Source: Iris pallida (lineage: Eukaryota; Streptophyta; Magnoliopsida; Asparagales; Iridaceae). Taken from it: a stretch of 64,000 nucleotides of DNA. Shown here piece after piece: positions 45,404 to 60,310 of this stretch. Numbering within the stretch: the stretch's first letter is position 1; every line of letters begins with the position of its first letter. The notes below the pieces were generated by a model. The model was not told the origin of the DNA and ran no database searches. It saw only the letters and a list, made by a program, of their open reading frames with translations. Location of the stretch: positions 44,637,466 to 44,701,465 of the forward strand of contig JANAVB010005597.1 of the NCBI GenBank assembly GCA_029216955.1, given 5' to 3'. The position numbers were made by a program, and so were the translations under genes.

Positions 45404-46570
45404 GTATATATTTGGAGTACAAGATACTATGTTATGGTTAATTGAACCAACTAACTATAATTGAGACATATAGTTGTCTTGTCTTTCACTTAGTTGTTTA
45501 ATAGGATCAAGGATGGAAATAGAAAATTGATTTGGTTGAGCTGAAGTGGATTAGGAAGGACTGAACGTGGACTAACTTATATGAAAAAGATATATACATA
45601 AAAAGAAAAAGGAAAATGGTGAGTGGCCAAGCCAAGTATAGATTGCCTTGAATAGGATCCCATCAATGAGTCAATGACTGAATTTTGGATCACCTTACAC
45701 TCCCATGAAAGTTTGAAACCATCAATAGTCTACCTTTGTTTTAGAGATGTGGAGTTCAACTCCTACCACATGTGAATGGTGGTTATATATCTCACTAATA
45801 ATCACTTCCGCATGAATAACATCAAATTGTAGATTTGTGTCAACTGTTCTTTTTCGTGGATATAGTTTTTGGACTCCATCTATGAATTATGAAATAATAA
45901 TTCATAATAGATAGATTCGCCATGTAATGCCACCAACAACCGTCAATATAAGCAGGGAGCTAGACAAGAGGGAAGGTTCTTAGTTTGAATTCCAAAACGA
46001 AAAATGCAGTACTTTTTCTCCAAAATTAAAAAAGAAGAAAGAAATTATTATATTAGTGAACACTTTAGTTCATTTCATATGATTAAATGTTATACAAGGC
46101 AAGGCACTCTTCTTTATTTAACACTAGACACGTTATATCGTATCCATCACAAGTTGCAACATCCAAATTAACATACTAAAGTATTAAAAAGGTCATACAC
46201 TTTTAGAGAGATGCTCATGCATTTTTTTCTCCAAAATTGAAAATCTAAATCTGTAAATGTATCTTGTATATACATTTAGATCAGAGTCGGCAAGACTTTT
46301 CTACATATGAAGAAAGAATAAATATGTATAAAAAAAAGATACAAGTTACCCATAAAAGAATTTTATTAGAAATTTCTGGATATAGTCTAACGAGCATTTT
46401 ATATGACTATAAATACCTCAAGAAGAAGGCTGAATGGAACAACCAAGATGATCAGCAAGTCCTCAAATATATATGTACTCTACTATCTAGTTGAGATTCT
46501 GCAATTAAGGTTTTTTCTTTCTTTCCCTCTAAGAGCATCTCCAATGCAATTGTTAGTTTAGAAAAAAGTC
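45404..46570. other. No gene recognised, AT-rich
   Basis: About 1.2 kb of AT-rich sequence with only short frames, such as a 76-codon one at 46264-46494 of no recognised family. No repeat ends were seen. It could be ordinary intergenic DNA. Confidence 0.45.
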
Positions 46571-46575
46571 ATTGC

Positions 46576-46786
46576 TGTTGTGAGGCAAATTAGCTCAATA
46601 TCTCAAATGGTATATCAATATATTTTAATGTGTATCAATCTCTCTACAAGCCATCCCAACCTCTCTTTATATAGGAAGAGAGAGGTTGGGAGTTACATAA
46701 TGAAAGGTCACTTAGGAGTTACAAAGTGAAGAGTCATGAGTTACAAAATGAAGAGTCACCATGATTCACCATGATGAGTTACAACA
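46576..46786 (-). mobile_element. 3' LTR of the copia element (211 bp)
   Basis: Minus strand TGTTGTAACTCATCATGG to CTCACAACA, with a 6 bp inverted end. The purine tract GCCAAGGGGGAG (minus strand, 46787-46798) directly precedes it. It holds direct repeats of TGTAACTC and a TATA box in a hairpin. Confidence 0.85.
46655..46690 (-). promoter_or_regulatory. TATA box inside a hairpin of the copia LTR
   Basis: The minus strand reads TATATAAAG at 46665-46673, flanked by arms CCCAACCTCTCT and AGAGAGGTTGGG that can pair. It is the likely core promoter of the LTR; spacing to a transcription start cannot be shown. Confidence 0.6.
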
Positions 46787-46880
46787 CTCCCCCTTGGCTC
46801 TTCACAAACTCTACTTGTAAACACCTCTGAGCTTCTTCATCTGTCTGTAGCTTGCAGATTCAAAAATGACCACATACTTG

Positions 46881-47208
46881 TGCCTCGTTAAAACCTTGCC
46901 AAAGAAAATCCAGTGGGAAAAAACTTTGGTCGAAGGACAAAAGAGTACACACAGGTCAGTGTGATGGGGGTAAACTAATCATTGCAAAGGTGTCTCGTCA
47001 AAACCTTGCCAGAAAAAAACCCAGTGGAAAAAAAAAATCGCTGATCGAAGGACAAAGAGTACAAGATGGTTTAGAAGTATACACTGGATACTCCCCCTGA
47101 TCACAATAGTCCTTAGTGAATAAGAGATTTGAAATGTGTCTCGTTAAAAACCTTGCCAAAGAAAATCCAGTGGAAAAAACTTTGGTCGAAGGGAAAAAGA
47201 GTACATAA
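46881..47208. repeat. Three imperfect direct repeats of about 75 bp in the copia 3' non-coding region
   Basis: Units starting at about 46881, 46991 and 47137 share TCGTTAAAA...CCTTGCC, AAAATCCAGTGG and TCGAAGGACAAA motifs. They lie between the RNase H stop and the LTR. Confidence 0.88.
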
Positions 47209-47343
47209 GCATACATCAGGATGCTTCCCTTTTCACTCGCACTCGACAGGGTGCGGGATATACGCACAACAGGGCGTTTGGAGGCGCTCGTTGGGGCGCT
47301 CCCCCTCACATGCACACAACAGGGTGCAGGAAACATGTTTCAC

Positions 47344-48183
47344 TTAGGCTAGCTCTGAAAGTTTCCTAAGTCCAATCGCTCTGACATGTTTCTGGAACGA
47401 GTGTTTCGGCAGTGACTTGGTGAACAAGTCTGCACGGTTATTCTCCGATCCAATGTGTTGCACTTCAATCTTCTGAAGCGCTTGTTGTTCATGTGTAAAG
47501 AACAACTTGGGCGATATGTGCTTGGTAGCATCCCCTTTGATGTAACCATGTTTTGCTTGATCAATAACAGCGGTATTGTCCTCAAAGACGACAACAGGTT
47601 CATATGGGTCATATAGAAGATCACATGTACTTCGAATATGGCCAATAACAGCTCGAAGCCATACACACTCTCTAGTCGCCTCATAGAGCGCGAGTAGCTC
47701 AGAGTGGTTCGTTGAAGTAGCCACTAAGGTCTGTTTGCGAGACCTCCAAGAAATCGTCGTGTTCCCAATGGTAAAGACGTAATCAGATTGGGAACGCCCC
47801 TTGTGCGGATCAGATAAGTATCCCGCATCGACGTAGCCAATAAGGGTCGCGTTGCATCGAGTGCCAAGAGCGTTGGACTCACTCAAAATCACGTAGGGAT
47901 AGAACAAGCCCAAGTCCATAGTACCCTTAAGGTAGCAGAAAATGTCTTTTATGCCATTCCAATGGCGGCGTGTTGGCGCAGTGCTGTGTCGAGCTAGACA
48001 ATTCACATCAAACGAGATGTCCGATCTAGTACATTGGGCTAAGTACAATAAAGCGCCTATTGTACCCAGATAAGAGCACTCAGGACTCAATATCTCTTCG
48101 TCGTCCTCCTTTGGACGGAATGGGTCCTTAGTAATGTCTAGAGAGCGGACGATCATGGGAGTAGCGGACGGCTTAAACGTCAA
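47344..48183 (-). pseudogene. Copia pol: end of RT and RNase H
   Basis: A 279-codon frame holding the conserved STPM-like start (SATPM), the YL-x-IGALLYLAQCTR-x-DI-F block that links RT to RNase H, and the RNase H domain. The domain ends with the copia signature ADLFTKSL before the natural stop at 47344-47346. RNase H removes the RNA template during reverse transcription. A one-base shift near 48173-48183 separates it from the RT frame upstream. Confidence 0.9.
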
Positions 48184-48843
48184 AATGACTAAAGCGTCTC
48201 AACACCTTTTGGGTGTAGTTCGCTTGATGGACAAGAATTCCATCTTTACGGTGCTCGATCTGCAGGCCGAGACAAAACCGTGTCTTTCCAAGATCCTTCA
48301 TCTCGAATTCCCTTTTCAGGTTATCAGCAGTTTCTGACAAGTCTTTTTCGGTTCCTATGAGATTCATGTCATCTACATAGACCGCGATGATTGCGTATCC
48401 TGAAGTGAATTTCTTTATGAACACGCATGGGCAAAGTTCGTTATTAATGTATCCCAAACCGATCAAGTATTCGCTTAGGCGGTTATACCACATTCGCCCG
48501 GATTGTTTCAATCCATATAGCGAACGCCTCAGTCTAATCGAGAACGCGTTCCGTGGTCGAGAACTACTTGATTCAGGCATCTTTAGTCCTTCAGGGACTT
48601 TTATGTATATCTCTGTGTCTAGATCCCCGTAGAGATAGGCTGTGACTACATCCAAGAGCTGCATATTCAGTTTTTCGGAAACTACTAAACTGATTAAGTA
48701 GCGGAACGTTATGACGTCCATTATGGGAGAATACGTCTCCTCGTAATCAATTCCAGGGCGTTGTGAGAAGCCTTGCGCCACAAGGCGTGCCTTGTATCAC
48801 ACAATCTCATTTCTCTCATTACGCTTCCTTAGAAAAACCCATT
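48173..48843 (-). pseudogene. Copia pol: reverse transcriptase, part right of the shift up to the TR-GAG insertion
   Basis: A 202-codon open frame from 48781 with RT motifs: QLLDV (catalytic Asp), LYGLKQSGRMWYN and the catalytic YVDD at residues 135-138. Upstream of its first methionine the frame continues to 48843 as the conserved KARLV and WVFLRKRNE region, but with a TGA where relatives have an arginine codon. The frame continues on the far side of the TR-GAG element at 58093, with CCATT duplicated at the junction. It ends at a TAA at 48173 caused by the shift. Confidence 0.9.
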
Positions 48844-51608
48844 TGTCACGACCCGCACCCTTATGAGGGGCACGAGCACGTGGTTACGTCCAGCCTACGC
48901 CGCAGCATCGGCGGTAGAACGCTGTCTAGGTTGTCTACAAAACTACACTAAACTATATAAAGGTACCTGTACAGTATATACACTCCGAATGGAGGTGACA
49001 TAGCAATACTGTCTCAATCACATAATCAAAACTAGGGTAGATAGCATGAGAAGAGATAGGATAGATGAAAGAGTAAACAAATTCACAGTCTAATACAAGT
49101 CCAGATATATATAACATCCCAGAGTATCAAATAGAATATAGAAACTACAGTCTGATAAGCTAGCTGGATCGCAGTCCAGTCAAACCTAGCTAACCTACAC
49201 TACTCTGGAAGTACAAAATCTAGTGGCTCCACTATAAGGCCACGATCTAAGGCTACACCATCTGACTCGAGCCCATAATAGGTCGAGCAGTCCGCATCAG
49301 AATCATCTGTAATATATCATAACGGTATCCTGTCAGGAAAATGAGCAAGTACAAACACAAACAGCAGTTCCATGTGAATTGACAAATTCTATAAGAGACA
49401 GCATAATGAACTACAAGACAAAGATATATGAAGACTTGGGAACCATTCGAAAGCCGAGTTACAACCCTTAAACCAAACAAGGACCGGGGTTGTAACTCTT
49501 CTCCCGAACAGAACTTAGTCTCCAATCAAGGTAAAATGTAAAGGCATGTAGAGCATGTGAGTAACTGTATATCATGCATGGTGAGAAAGTACTGAATATA
49601 GAACAGAACAGGATATATGACAAGAAAAGTAAATATAAAATGTGCCTCGAATATTATAGCCTAATGTGATCGGTATGGGTCAAGAATCAGACTTCCAGCC
49701 GACCGGCTACAAGTACGTGGACTCGGCCCGGCCGGGATGGTAAGCTATGGAGCGAGAAGTAACACAGGTCAGGCTATACCCGTCGTGAGGTGAGGGTATA
49801 GCTATGGTGCAAGGAGTAACTCAAGGGGGCATTGATCACACTATCTATAATATTCCCCATTCCCCGAGTAGTATATGGATCCGGACATAACACGTCATGG
49901 CACGAGATTCCCTAAGAAGGTAGCTACTCCTTCTCAGGAATCGGTGTCAATACAAGTACAAGAACAAGATCGAGCAAGTACCAGTATCCCAAGAAAATCC
50001 AAGAATGACATCTCATGACAGGAATCCGGTATATACTAGTCCGTGAACTATCGTGACTGAGAATCAAGTAAGACACTACGACTGAATCGGATATAGCAGA
50101 TATCAAGACAATGAAAACTATCAGTGAATGTACTCGCCTGCTGTCCTGAGCTGTATGGTATATCAATGCTCAGAGTGGTATCAGAAGACCTAAATATGAG
50201 ATACTGTAAGTTAATTAGGTTTAAACAAGTTTAGGAATGATTTACAATGAATGATATGCAATCTAGGTCAAACTAGGTCTCTCTGAGTCACACTAAGTCC
50301 TGTCAAGTCAATCTAGGTCAAATCAAGTTATATCAAGTCAATCTAAGCCTAACCAAGTCAATCCTAGGTCATACCAGGCATCACGGGTCAAAACAAGTCG
50401 AAGAAAGTCAAACGGGATCAAGAGTTGGCCTACAGTTGACCTTTGGTCAACTGGTCAACTCTGGTCAACCCTGGTCAACTCTAGGTCAACCCTAGGTCAA
50501 TGGTGACTAATAGTTGACTTTTGGTCAACTACAAAAGTCTAATGGAAATCGGGACTAATTTGGGTAAAGCGTTGACCCAAAGTTGACTTTTGGTCCAAAA
50601 AGTCAATCGTGGTCAACCGGGGCCAAGACTAGGTCTAGGCGACTATTTCTAACTATTACCAACCTCTACAACCCATATCCAAGTCCATCTTGGACTTCGA
50701 AACTCATATCTTGGCCGTAGGCCAATATCCTATTTTGCCCTTAAAAAGGGTAAATTCTAGTTTCGGCAACTATCCAGTTAGCCTACCTACGCTTGATATT
50801 TTGACCCGATCTCCCTAGGGTAGTATAATACTAGCCTATACATATAATATCTACCAAAATACCTAGGTAACGTGGACATCCAGTCCATGATACGGCCCGT
50901 TGTCAAAATCTTGAATATTTCAAGATACGGACCGATACGGTGCGACACGGGCACCCTACGACCCCGAATTCCACCCGGAAGCCTACCCACAAAATCTAAA
51001 TCACGTATTCATGCTCCACGCCAAGTTTCAACTCAATCGGATACTCCGAACTCCGTTTCGCCCTCTAACTCGGTTTTTCCCCTTTTCTATTCTAGCCTTT
51101 TTCCTATTTTTCCAACTTCTTTCCATCTTTCCTTCTAACCTCTAATTCTTTTCTAACTTCTCATTCCATAATCATTTTCTACTCTTCTCTACGATTCCAA
51201 CCATATATAATACTTATATATATATATCTATATATATATACATAGACTAGGTAAAAAGGGGGGGTGTAAAATAGGCTAAAAGCCAAGGGGGGCTGTGTTC
51301 CTGGCAGCAGCCAGGAACTTGGACTGCTGCCTACGTGGCAGTCCAACTGCTGTCCTTGCTGCCCCTACTTCATTTCCATCTTCTTCCCTCCTATCTCCAT
51401 ATATAATACACTACATATATATATATCTATATATATATCTCTATACATATATATATCTATCTATATATATATATATATATATAACTAGATATCAATCTAT
51501 AATCCATCTAGATATCTATCCCTCCCTCTAAATATATATAAACACACACACATCCATAAACACACAACCATATACACACATCCATGTATATATATAAATA
51601 CACTCATA

Positions 51609-51652
<44 letters not shown>

Positions 51653-52298
51653 CAAGATGATTAATCCTAATAATCCTTAACCTATTTTTCTATGGAAAAT
51701 CCACAAATTTGTGGGCAAATGGAAGAGAATCTTCCCCTCTCCATTATTGGTGAATGAACTATATGCATATGAGAATAAAATGGAGAAATAAAATCATACC
51801 TAAGAGATGTTGGAAGAGGAAGAAGAAGGAGTTGGAAAAGAAATGAGTTTGAAAGAGAGAGAGAGAGAGTGAGTGTAACTTAATGGAGAAGAAAGAGGAG
51901 GGGGGCTGCCTATAGGGGCCGGCCAACTTGGTTGGGTGAGGGGCACTTGTAAATTACAAGTTTGCCCCTCCCTAAGCCTAATATTAAACAATTTCCAAAT
52001 TAGGTTTAGGAAGTTGCTAAAAATAAATAAAATCATAATTAAACTAAATTACTCATGGGGAACTAGTCCAAACTCTTAAACCCTAATTTTTAGTGTGGGG
52101 GGGCCCTGGTTAGCTAACAGGCTAATTACAGCTCAAGTCGAAATTCACCGGGGTCCCGAATTAACTCGGAATGCGATGAAATTCGAACCCGACTCCTATA
52201 ATAATTAAATAATAATATTCATGAAATAAAATTCCCAAAAATAATAATAAAATGGAAAATTACCATTTTACCCCTAACTGGAAAAAGTGAGGGTGACA
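48844..52298 (-). mobile_element. 3' LTR of the TR-GAG element (3455 bp)
   Basis: TGTCACGACCCGCACCC to GAGGGTGACA. It contains a dense run of GTCAA/TTGAC motifs (50268-50622), several TA microsatellites (51180-51650), a GA tract near 51855 and the ACCCTAATTTTTAG region near its right end. Confidence 0.94.
50268..50622. promoter_or_regulatory. Cluster of W-box cores (TTGAC) in the TR-GAG 3' LTR
   Basis: About twenty TTGAC cores on the two strands fall within 355 bp, many as GGTCAACTCTGGTCAACCC-type near-tandem units and some as TTGACC/TTGACT. TTGAC(C/T) is the binding core of plant WRKY factors. Whether the cluster is a regulator or only a simple-sequence expansion is not known. Confidence 0.55.
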
Positions 52299-54537
52299 AG
52301 TCTATCCACCTTAAAAAAATTTCGTCCTCGAAATTAAAACCAAACAATAGTAAAATCTCAAATTCACAAGTCATGGCTAAAAATTTAAAATGATTAAAAT
52401 CTCAAAAGTCCAAGCAGGAATTAATTGACTAAATTTATAAAATTTAAAATTACTCTCAAATATAAGTCTATCCACCTTAAAAGAATCATCCAAAAACTTA
52501 AAACGAAGCAACACAGAAAATTCATGCAATTTGATAATCGTATGCGTCTGTCCAATAATCATGATACTCAGAATCTCCGTCATGCCAGTGAGCAAGGCTA
52601 CGATAATCACAGAGTCCTCAGCTACGGTACATACCTCTAGAATTATGGTATTTAAAATTTTCGCATTGCCGCTAGCTTGGCAGCGAAAACCTTAAATTCC
52701 CACACCCTAGGAATACGTCCATAGTTCGACTATATGTCCTCACTCTGCCTTCTAGCATGACCCTAGAGGATTCTAAAATCTCATAATCGAGGTGACCTAG
52801 CCCATACGACTTATCTCAGAAAATATCACATCATAGGGACAAAAATTTTATCAAACGATCAAGGAACATATAGAATCGAATTTCAAGACTGTTTATAAGA
52901 AGGCAAATGCGGAAAGGAGATCGAAAGATTGGAACCTGCTATCTGCTCTGCTACTGCCTGAGCGGGCTCAACTGTCATGGCGAACGCATGCCCCTGCTGG
53001 CCTCCTCTAGCCTGCTGCACTCCGTCCTGGCCTCCCTTGGCTGCCCGAGCAGGGCAGCCCTTCAGCTGGTGGTCGGTCCCTCCGCAGAATAGGCAAACGC
53101 CTAACCTCCTCCGACATACGTCTCTGGTGTGCCCCGTCCTCCTGCAGTACACACACTGCTGGGTCTGCCTCTGGCCCTGACCCTGATGCTGCTGGGCACG
53201 CGCTGGTGCCTGCTGGATCTGCAACTGAGGCTGCTGCTGAAACGGCCTCTGCTGCTGCTGCTGCTGAAAGTGGGGGCGCTTGGCCGGTCCCGCACTGGAA
53301 CTCGCCCCCAGAGTATTTCCGCTCCTCTTCGGCTTGAGGCCGAAGTCCTCCTCTGCGATCTGTGCGTCCATCAGTATCTGATCGAACGTCGCATCACGGC
53401 GACCCGAGGTGCGGGTGCGCACTGCATGAGTAAGTCCCCTGTGGAACTTACGAGCCTTCTGCCCCTCATCCTGGATCATACCGGGAGCAAACCTGCTAAG
53501 GCGGAAGAACTCGGCTGCATACTCGTCCACCGATGAGTTCCCCTGAACTAGACCCACGAACTGGCCCTCCAATGCTGTAAGAGCCACGTCCGGGAAGAAC
53601 TTCTCCTTGAAGAGCCTCCGGAAGTTCTCCCAAGTCAGCCCTCTCACCGACGCACGAGGATCCGTGCGGTACCATGTCAGCGCAATGTCGAAGAATCGGC
53701 TGGCTGCGGCTGAGACCCAAAGTGCTCTAGGAAGCTCTGCCAGCTCCATGCTCCGCTCTACATCCTCCAGCCAGTCGTCTGCGTAAAGGATGCCCTCCGT
53801 GCCTGTGAAGTCCCTGGAGCTCATCTTCCTGAAGTCTAACACTGTCCCCGGCCTGGACTGCTGCTGGCTCGGCTGCTGGCCGGTAGGGCCCTGCACCGTA
53901 CCCGGTGCCACTCTCTCTACTGCTGCTAGGGCAAGCTGATGCGAGTTCTCCATACTCTGCCTCAGCATCTCGATCTGTCGGTGTGACGCCTCCGACTGAC
54001 GCTGCGACGCCTCTGCCTGGGCCCGCTGTGTCTCCATCATCTGCTGAAGGAGAAGGAACAAGTGATGTGTGTCCGTCGGTATCGGTGGTAGTGGCGGCAG
54101 TATCTCTGGAAGAACGGCCGTAACCCTCTGGGGTGGAGGTGGTAGACCTCCCTGTGCAACTGCCTGCGTCTCCGGAATGGTAGAATCACTAGGGGCAGTC
54201 TCATGAACCTCCTCCTCGGCCTGATCAGATCTCTCGGGCAAACTACTGGATCCAGTCGCCTGTGGGTGCGTCTTCATCATCCTGGAGACGAATTGAAGCA
54301 AGGAGATCAATATGGCACATGATATGATATTATCAAAGAAGGACAGCTAATTTAATACAAGGGAAGTAATCATGATAATCAAAAGATCAGAAATTTCCTA
54401 GGTGTGATTGAGAAACTCCTATCATGTCCTAGGTCCTACGTCCTAATTGCAGGCTCGTAATTAGTACTCTAAGTCGAGCACCATTACGAGATCGCACTAA
54501 TTGCGACACTGGACCTGCGTGGGCCACCACAAAAACG
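52299..54537 (-). other. Internal region of the TR-GAG element
   Basis: Gag occupies 52883-54310. On the right, 54311-54537 is leader, with CTGCGTGGGCCACCAC (54515-54530) near the LTR as in element C1. On the left, 52299-52882 is non-coding and begins beside the 3' LTR with minus-strand TTCGAGGACGAAATTTTTTT, the end of a gypsy pol gene. Protease, RT, RNase H and integrase are absent. Confidence 0.85.
52883..54310 (-). CDS. Gag protein of the TR-GAG element, apparently intact
   Basis: A 475-codon frame with an ATG at 54308-54310. The N-terminal 150 residues are Pro/Gln-rich, with a predicted helical Gln/Met/Ser stretch around 85-115. The retrotransposon gag domain runs from about 160 to 335 (WLEDVERSMEL, LTWENFRRLFKEKFFP, VDEYAAEFFRLSRF motifs). 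A Gln-rich linker follows, then two CX2CX4HX4C zinc knuckles at 386-399 and 406-419. The protein would form the particle and bind the element RNA. In gypsy relatives the frame runs on into protease soon after the knuckles. Here it stops after about 55 more residues, so the pol deletion starts at the protease boundary. There are no internal stops, unlike the other gag genes in the window. Confidence 0.92.
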   Translation of the reverse strand: MISLLQFVSRMMKTHPQATGSSSLPERSDQAEEEVHETAPSDSTIPETQAVAQGGLPPPPQRVTAVLPEILPPLPPIPTDTHHLFLLLQQMMETQRAQAEASQRQSEASHRQIEMLRQSMENSHQLALAAVERVAPGTVQGPTGQQPSQQQSRPGTVLDFRKMSSRDFTGTEGILYADDWLEDVERSMELAELPRALWVSAAASRFFDIALTWYRTDPRASVRGLTWENFRRLFKEKFFPDVALTALEGQFVGLVQGNSSVDEYAAEFFRLSRFAPGMIQDEGQKARKFHRGLTHAVRTRTSGRRDATFDQILMDAQIAEEDFGLKPKRSGNTLGASSSAGPAKRPHFQQQQQQRPFQQQPQLQIQQAPARAQQHQGQGQRQTQQCVYCRRTGHTRDVCRRRLGVCLFCGGTDHQLKGCPARAAKGGQDGVQQARGGQQGHAFAMTVEPAQAVAEQIAGSNLSISFPHLPSYKQS

Positions 54538-58092
<3,555 letters not shown>

Positions 58093-59729
58093 CCATTTGT
58101 GACCAACTGGTTTAATATTGGGTGGTGTTGGAGCAACAGGTCCAAACACGCTTTTTTTGCTAAGGAGTCTAGTTCAGCCTGGATTGCTTGTTTCTATTGT
58201 GACCAGTCCGTTCGTCGTTGACACTCGGCAACACTACTAGGTTCCATGTCATCATTGTTCATAATGTCAGTAGCCAATGAGTATATGAACACATCATCGA
58301 TGACAGTTTTATTTCGCTTCAAAATATCGTCTAAGCTAGCATACTCAACGGATATTTCGAGGTTATCGGCATGATTAGGAATAGGCGTTTCATCTGGAAC
58401 GCGCTCTTCTAATACATCGTCGTGATCCTTAATGATCTCATGTGGCAAAACGCTTTTAACAAGATTTCTCCGCTTCCGGGGCAGAACATCTTTGGAACCA
58501 ACCGGTCTTCCCTTCTTCTTGGAAATAGCGGCGGACTGGACGGCCGATGGCAGCGTCCTTTGCTCGACGGGTTCGAACGGAACAACATGTTTCACAGGAA
58601 CATGACGTCTCTCAGGGACGTCTATCCTTGCAGGCACATTTGCAGCAGGTATAATTGATCTCGTGACTTTTGCTAGGTCGCTAAATGCGGCTGGCATTTG
58701 ATTTGCAATATCTTGCAGACCTAGAATCCTCTGCACTTCCTTATCACTATGTGCAGAGGAGGGATCATGATGAACAAAAGCGGACACATGCCACGCTAAT
58801 TCACGTCGTTCCACATCAACGTTAGCGTGCATTTCTCCCCCTAACGACGGGAAGATTGCCTCATCAAAGTCACAATCCGCGTGTCTCGTGGTAAAGAGAT
58901 CGCCTGTCAAGGGCTCTAAATAGCGAATGATGGACGGGGAGTTATAACCGACATATATTCTCCGTCGCTTCTGAGGTCCAAATTTTGAACGCCTTATCGG
59001 CTCAATTGGAACATTGACTAGGCACCCAAACACGCGTAAATGTGAGATGTCAGGCTCACATCCAGTAACCAGCTGGTACGCGGAAAGTGGTTGGGTGGCC
59101 ATGGGCCTCAGATAGACCAAATTTGCAGCGTGCAAAATTACGTAGCCCCATGCAGATAGTGGGAGTTTGGTGCGCATAACCAAGGTCCGCGCTATCACTT
59201 GCAGTCGCTTTATAAAAGCTTCCGCTAGGCCATTTTGGGTATGAACATACGCAACAGGGTGTTCAAGATTTATTCCCAAAGTCATGCAATAATCATCGAA
59301 AGTCTTTGATGTAAACTCCGCGACATTATCAAGTCTAATAGACTTTATCGGATAATCCGGATGGTGAGCCCTTAACTTAATGATCTGGGCGAGGAGTTTA
59401 GAAAATGTTGCATTTCGGGTGGACAACAACACTACGTGTGACCATCTAGTCGATGCATCAACCAAAATCATGAAGTATTTAAATGGTCCGCATGTTGGTT
59501 GGATTGATCCACAAATATCTCCATGAATTCTCTCAAGGAATTGAGAAACTAATCTCGTAGGTTTCACATGGAGTGGCTTGAGATTCATCTTCCCAATCGA
59601 ACAAGCTTGGCATAGGCTTTTCGAATTTATAACAAAATTCTTTCCTCCAAGAGGATGCCCATGTGATGCATTTATAGTGCGAAGCATCGTATTTTGACCC
59701 GGATGACCCAGCCGGTCATACCATAGCAT
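58093..59729 (-). pseudogene. Copia pol: integrase and linker to RT
   Basis: The 511-codon open stretch 58194-59729 opens with the pre-integrase zinc-finger region (WYDRLGHPG, CQAC at 40-43). The integrase core follows, with a complete D-35-E triad (D71, D134, E170), then the copia C-terminal GKK-like region and a long linker. A TAG at 58194-58196 stops it just before the region where RT begins. Beyond that the frame is further disturbed by a one-base loss in a run of A (58151-58157), then reads to the CCATT site at 58097. Integrase would insert the cDNA. The catalytic residues are kept, but the gene is broken. Confidence 0.9.
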
Positions 59730-59783
59730 AAAAGTCCTCTCATCAACTGGCGCTCGGCGAATGATGAGATTGCTCTCGATGTG

Positions 59784-60170
59784 TTATATCGTAGTGAGAT
59801 ACAAACCACTTGAAAGACAATTCAACTTCTCCAAGATACGTTTTTGGTCGTACTGAGTGGAGGTAATGAAAAGATACTCGAAGTCGTGTTCTCGAGTAGT
59901 TTCAACATGAAATCCGTTTTCTCGAATATCCTTAAAACTCAGTAAGGTACGACTGGACCTTGGAGAATATAAGGCCTCTGATATTTCAACGGAAGTACCA
60001 TTAGACAACGAAAAACGGGCTTTGCCAAAACCTTGAACAAGGGTTGAGGGTCCCGAAATGGTTGTCACTGAGGTTACTTTAGGCGTATAGGAGATAAAGT
60101 ATGATTTATCTCTCAAGATAGTGTGAGTCGTTCCACTATCAACCAGACAATCTACTGCCCCGTGGTCCAT
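59784..60170 (-). pseudogene. Copia protease region
   Basis: The frame contains VDSGTTHTIL near its start, the active-site Asp-Ser-Gly of an aspartic protease, followed by the beta-rich copia protease body (SGPSTLVQGFGKA, SFKDIRENGFHV). A TAA at 59784-59786 separates it from integrase in the same frame. Protease would cleave the polyprotein. It is in a different frame from gag. Confidence 0.85.
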
Positions 60171-60310
60171 GCCTATAAGTAAAAAAAATTAAAGTTTGTC
60201 ACACGTTTGAGAAAAGTGCTCGAAATAGAACTTTAATTTATCAAAAAACAGAAAATATAAACTACCAAAAGTTTCATGACTTAAATCAAATATAGAGAGA
60301 AAATGGAGAT

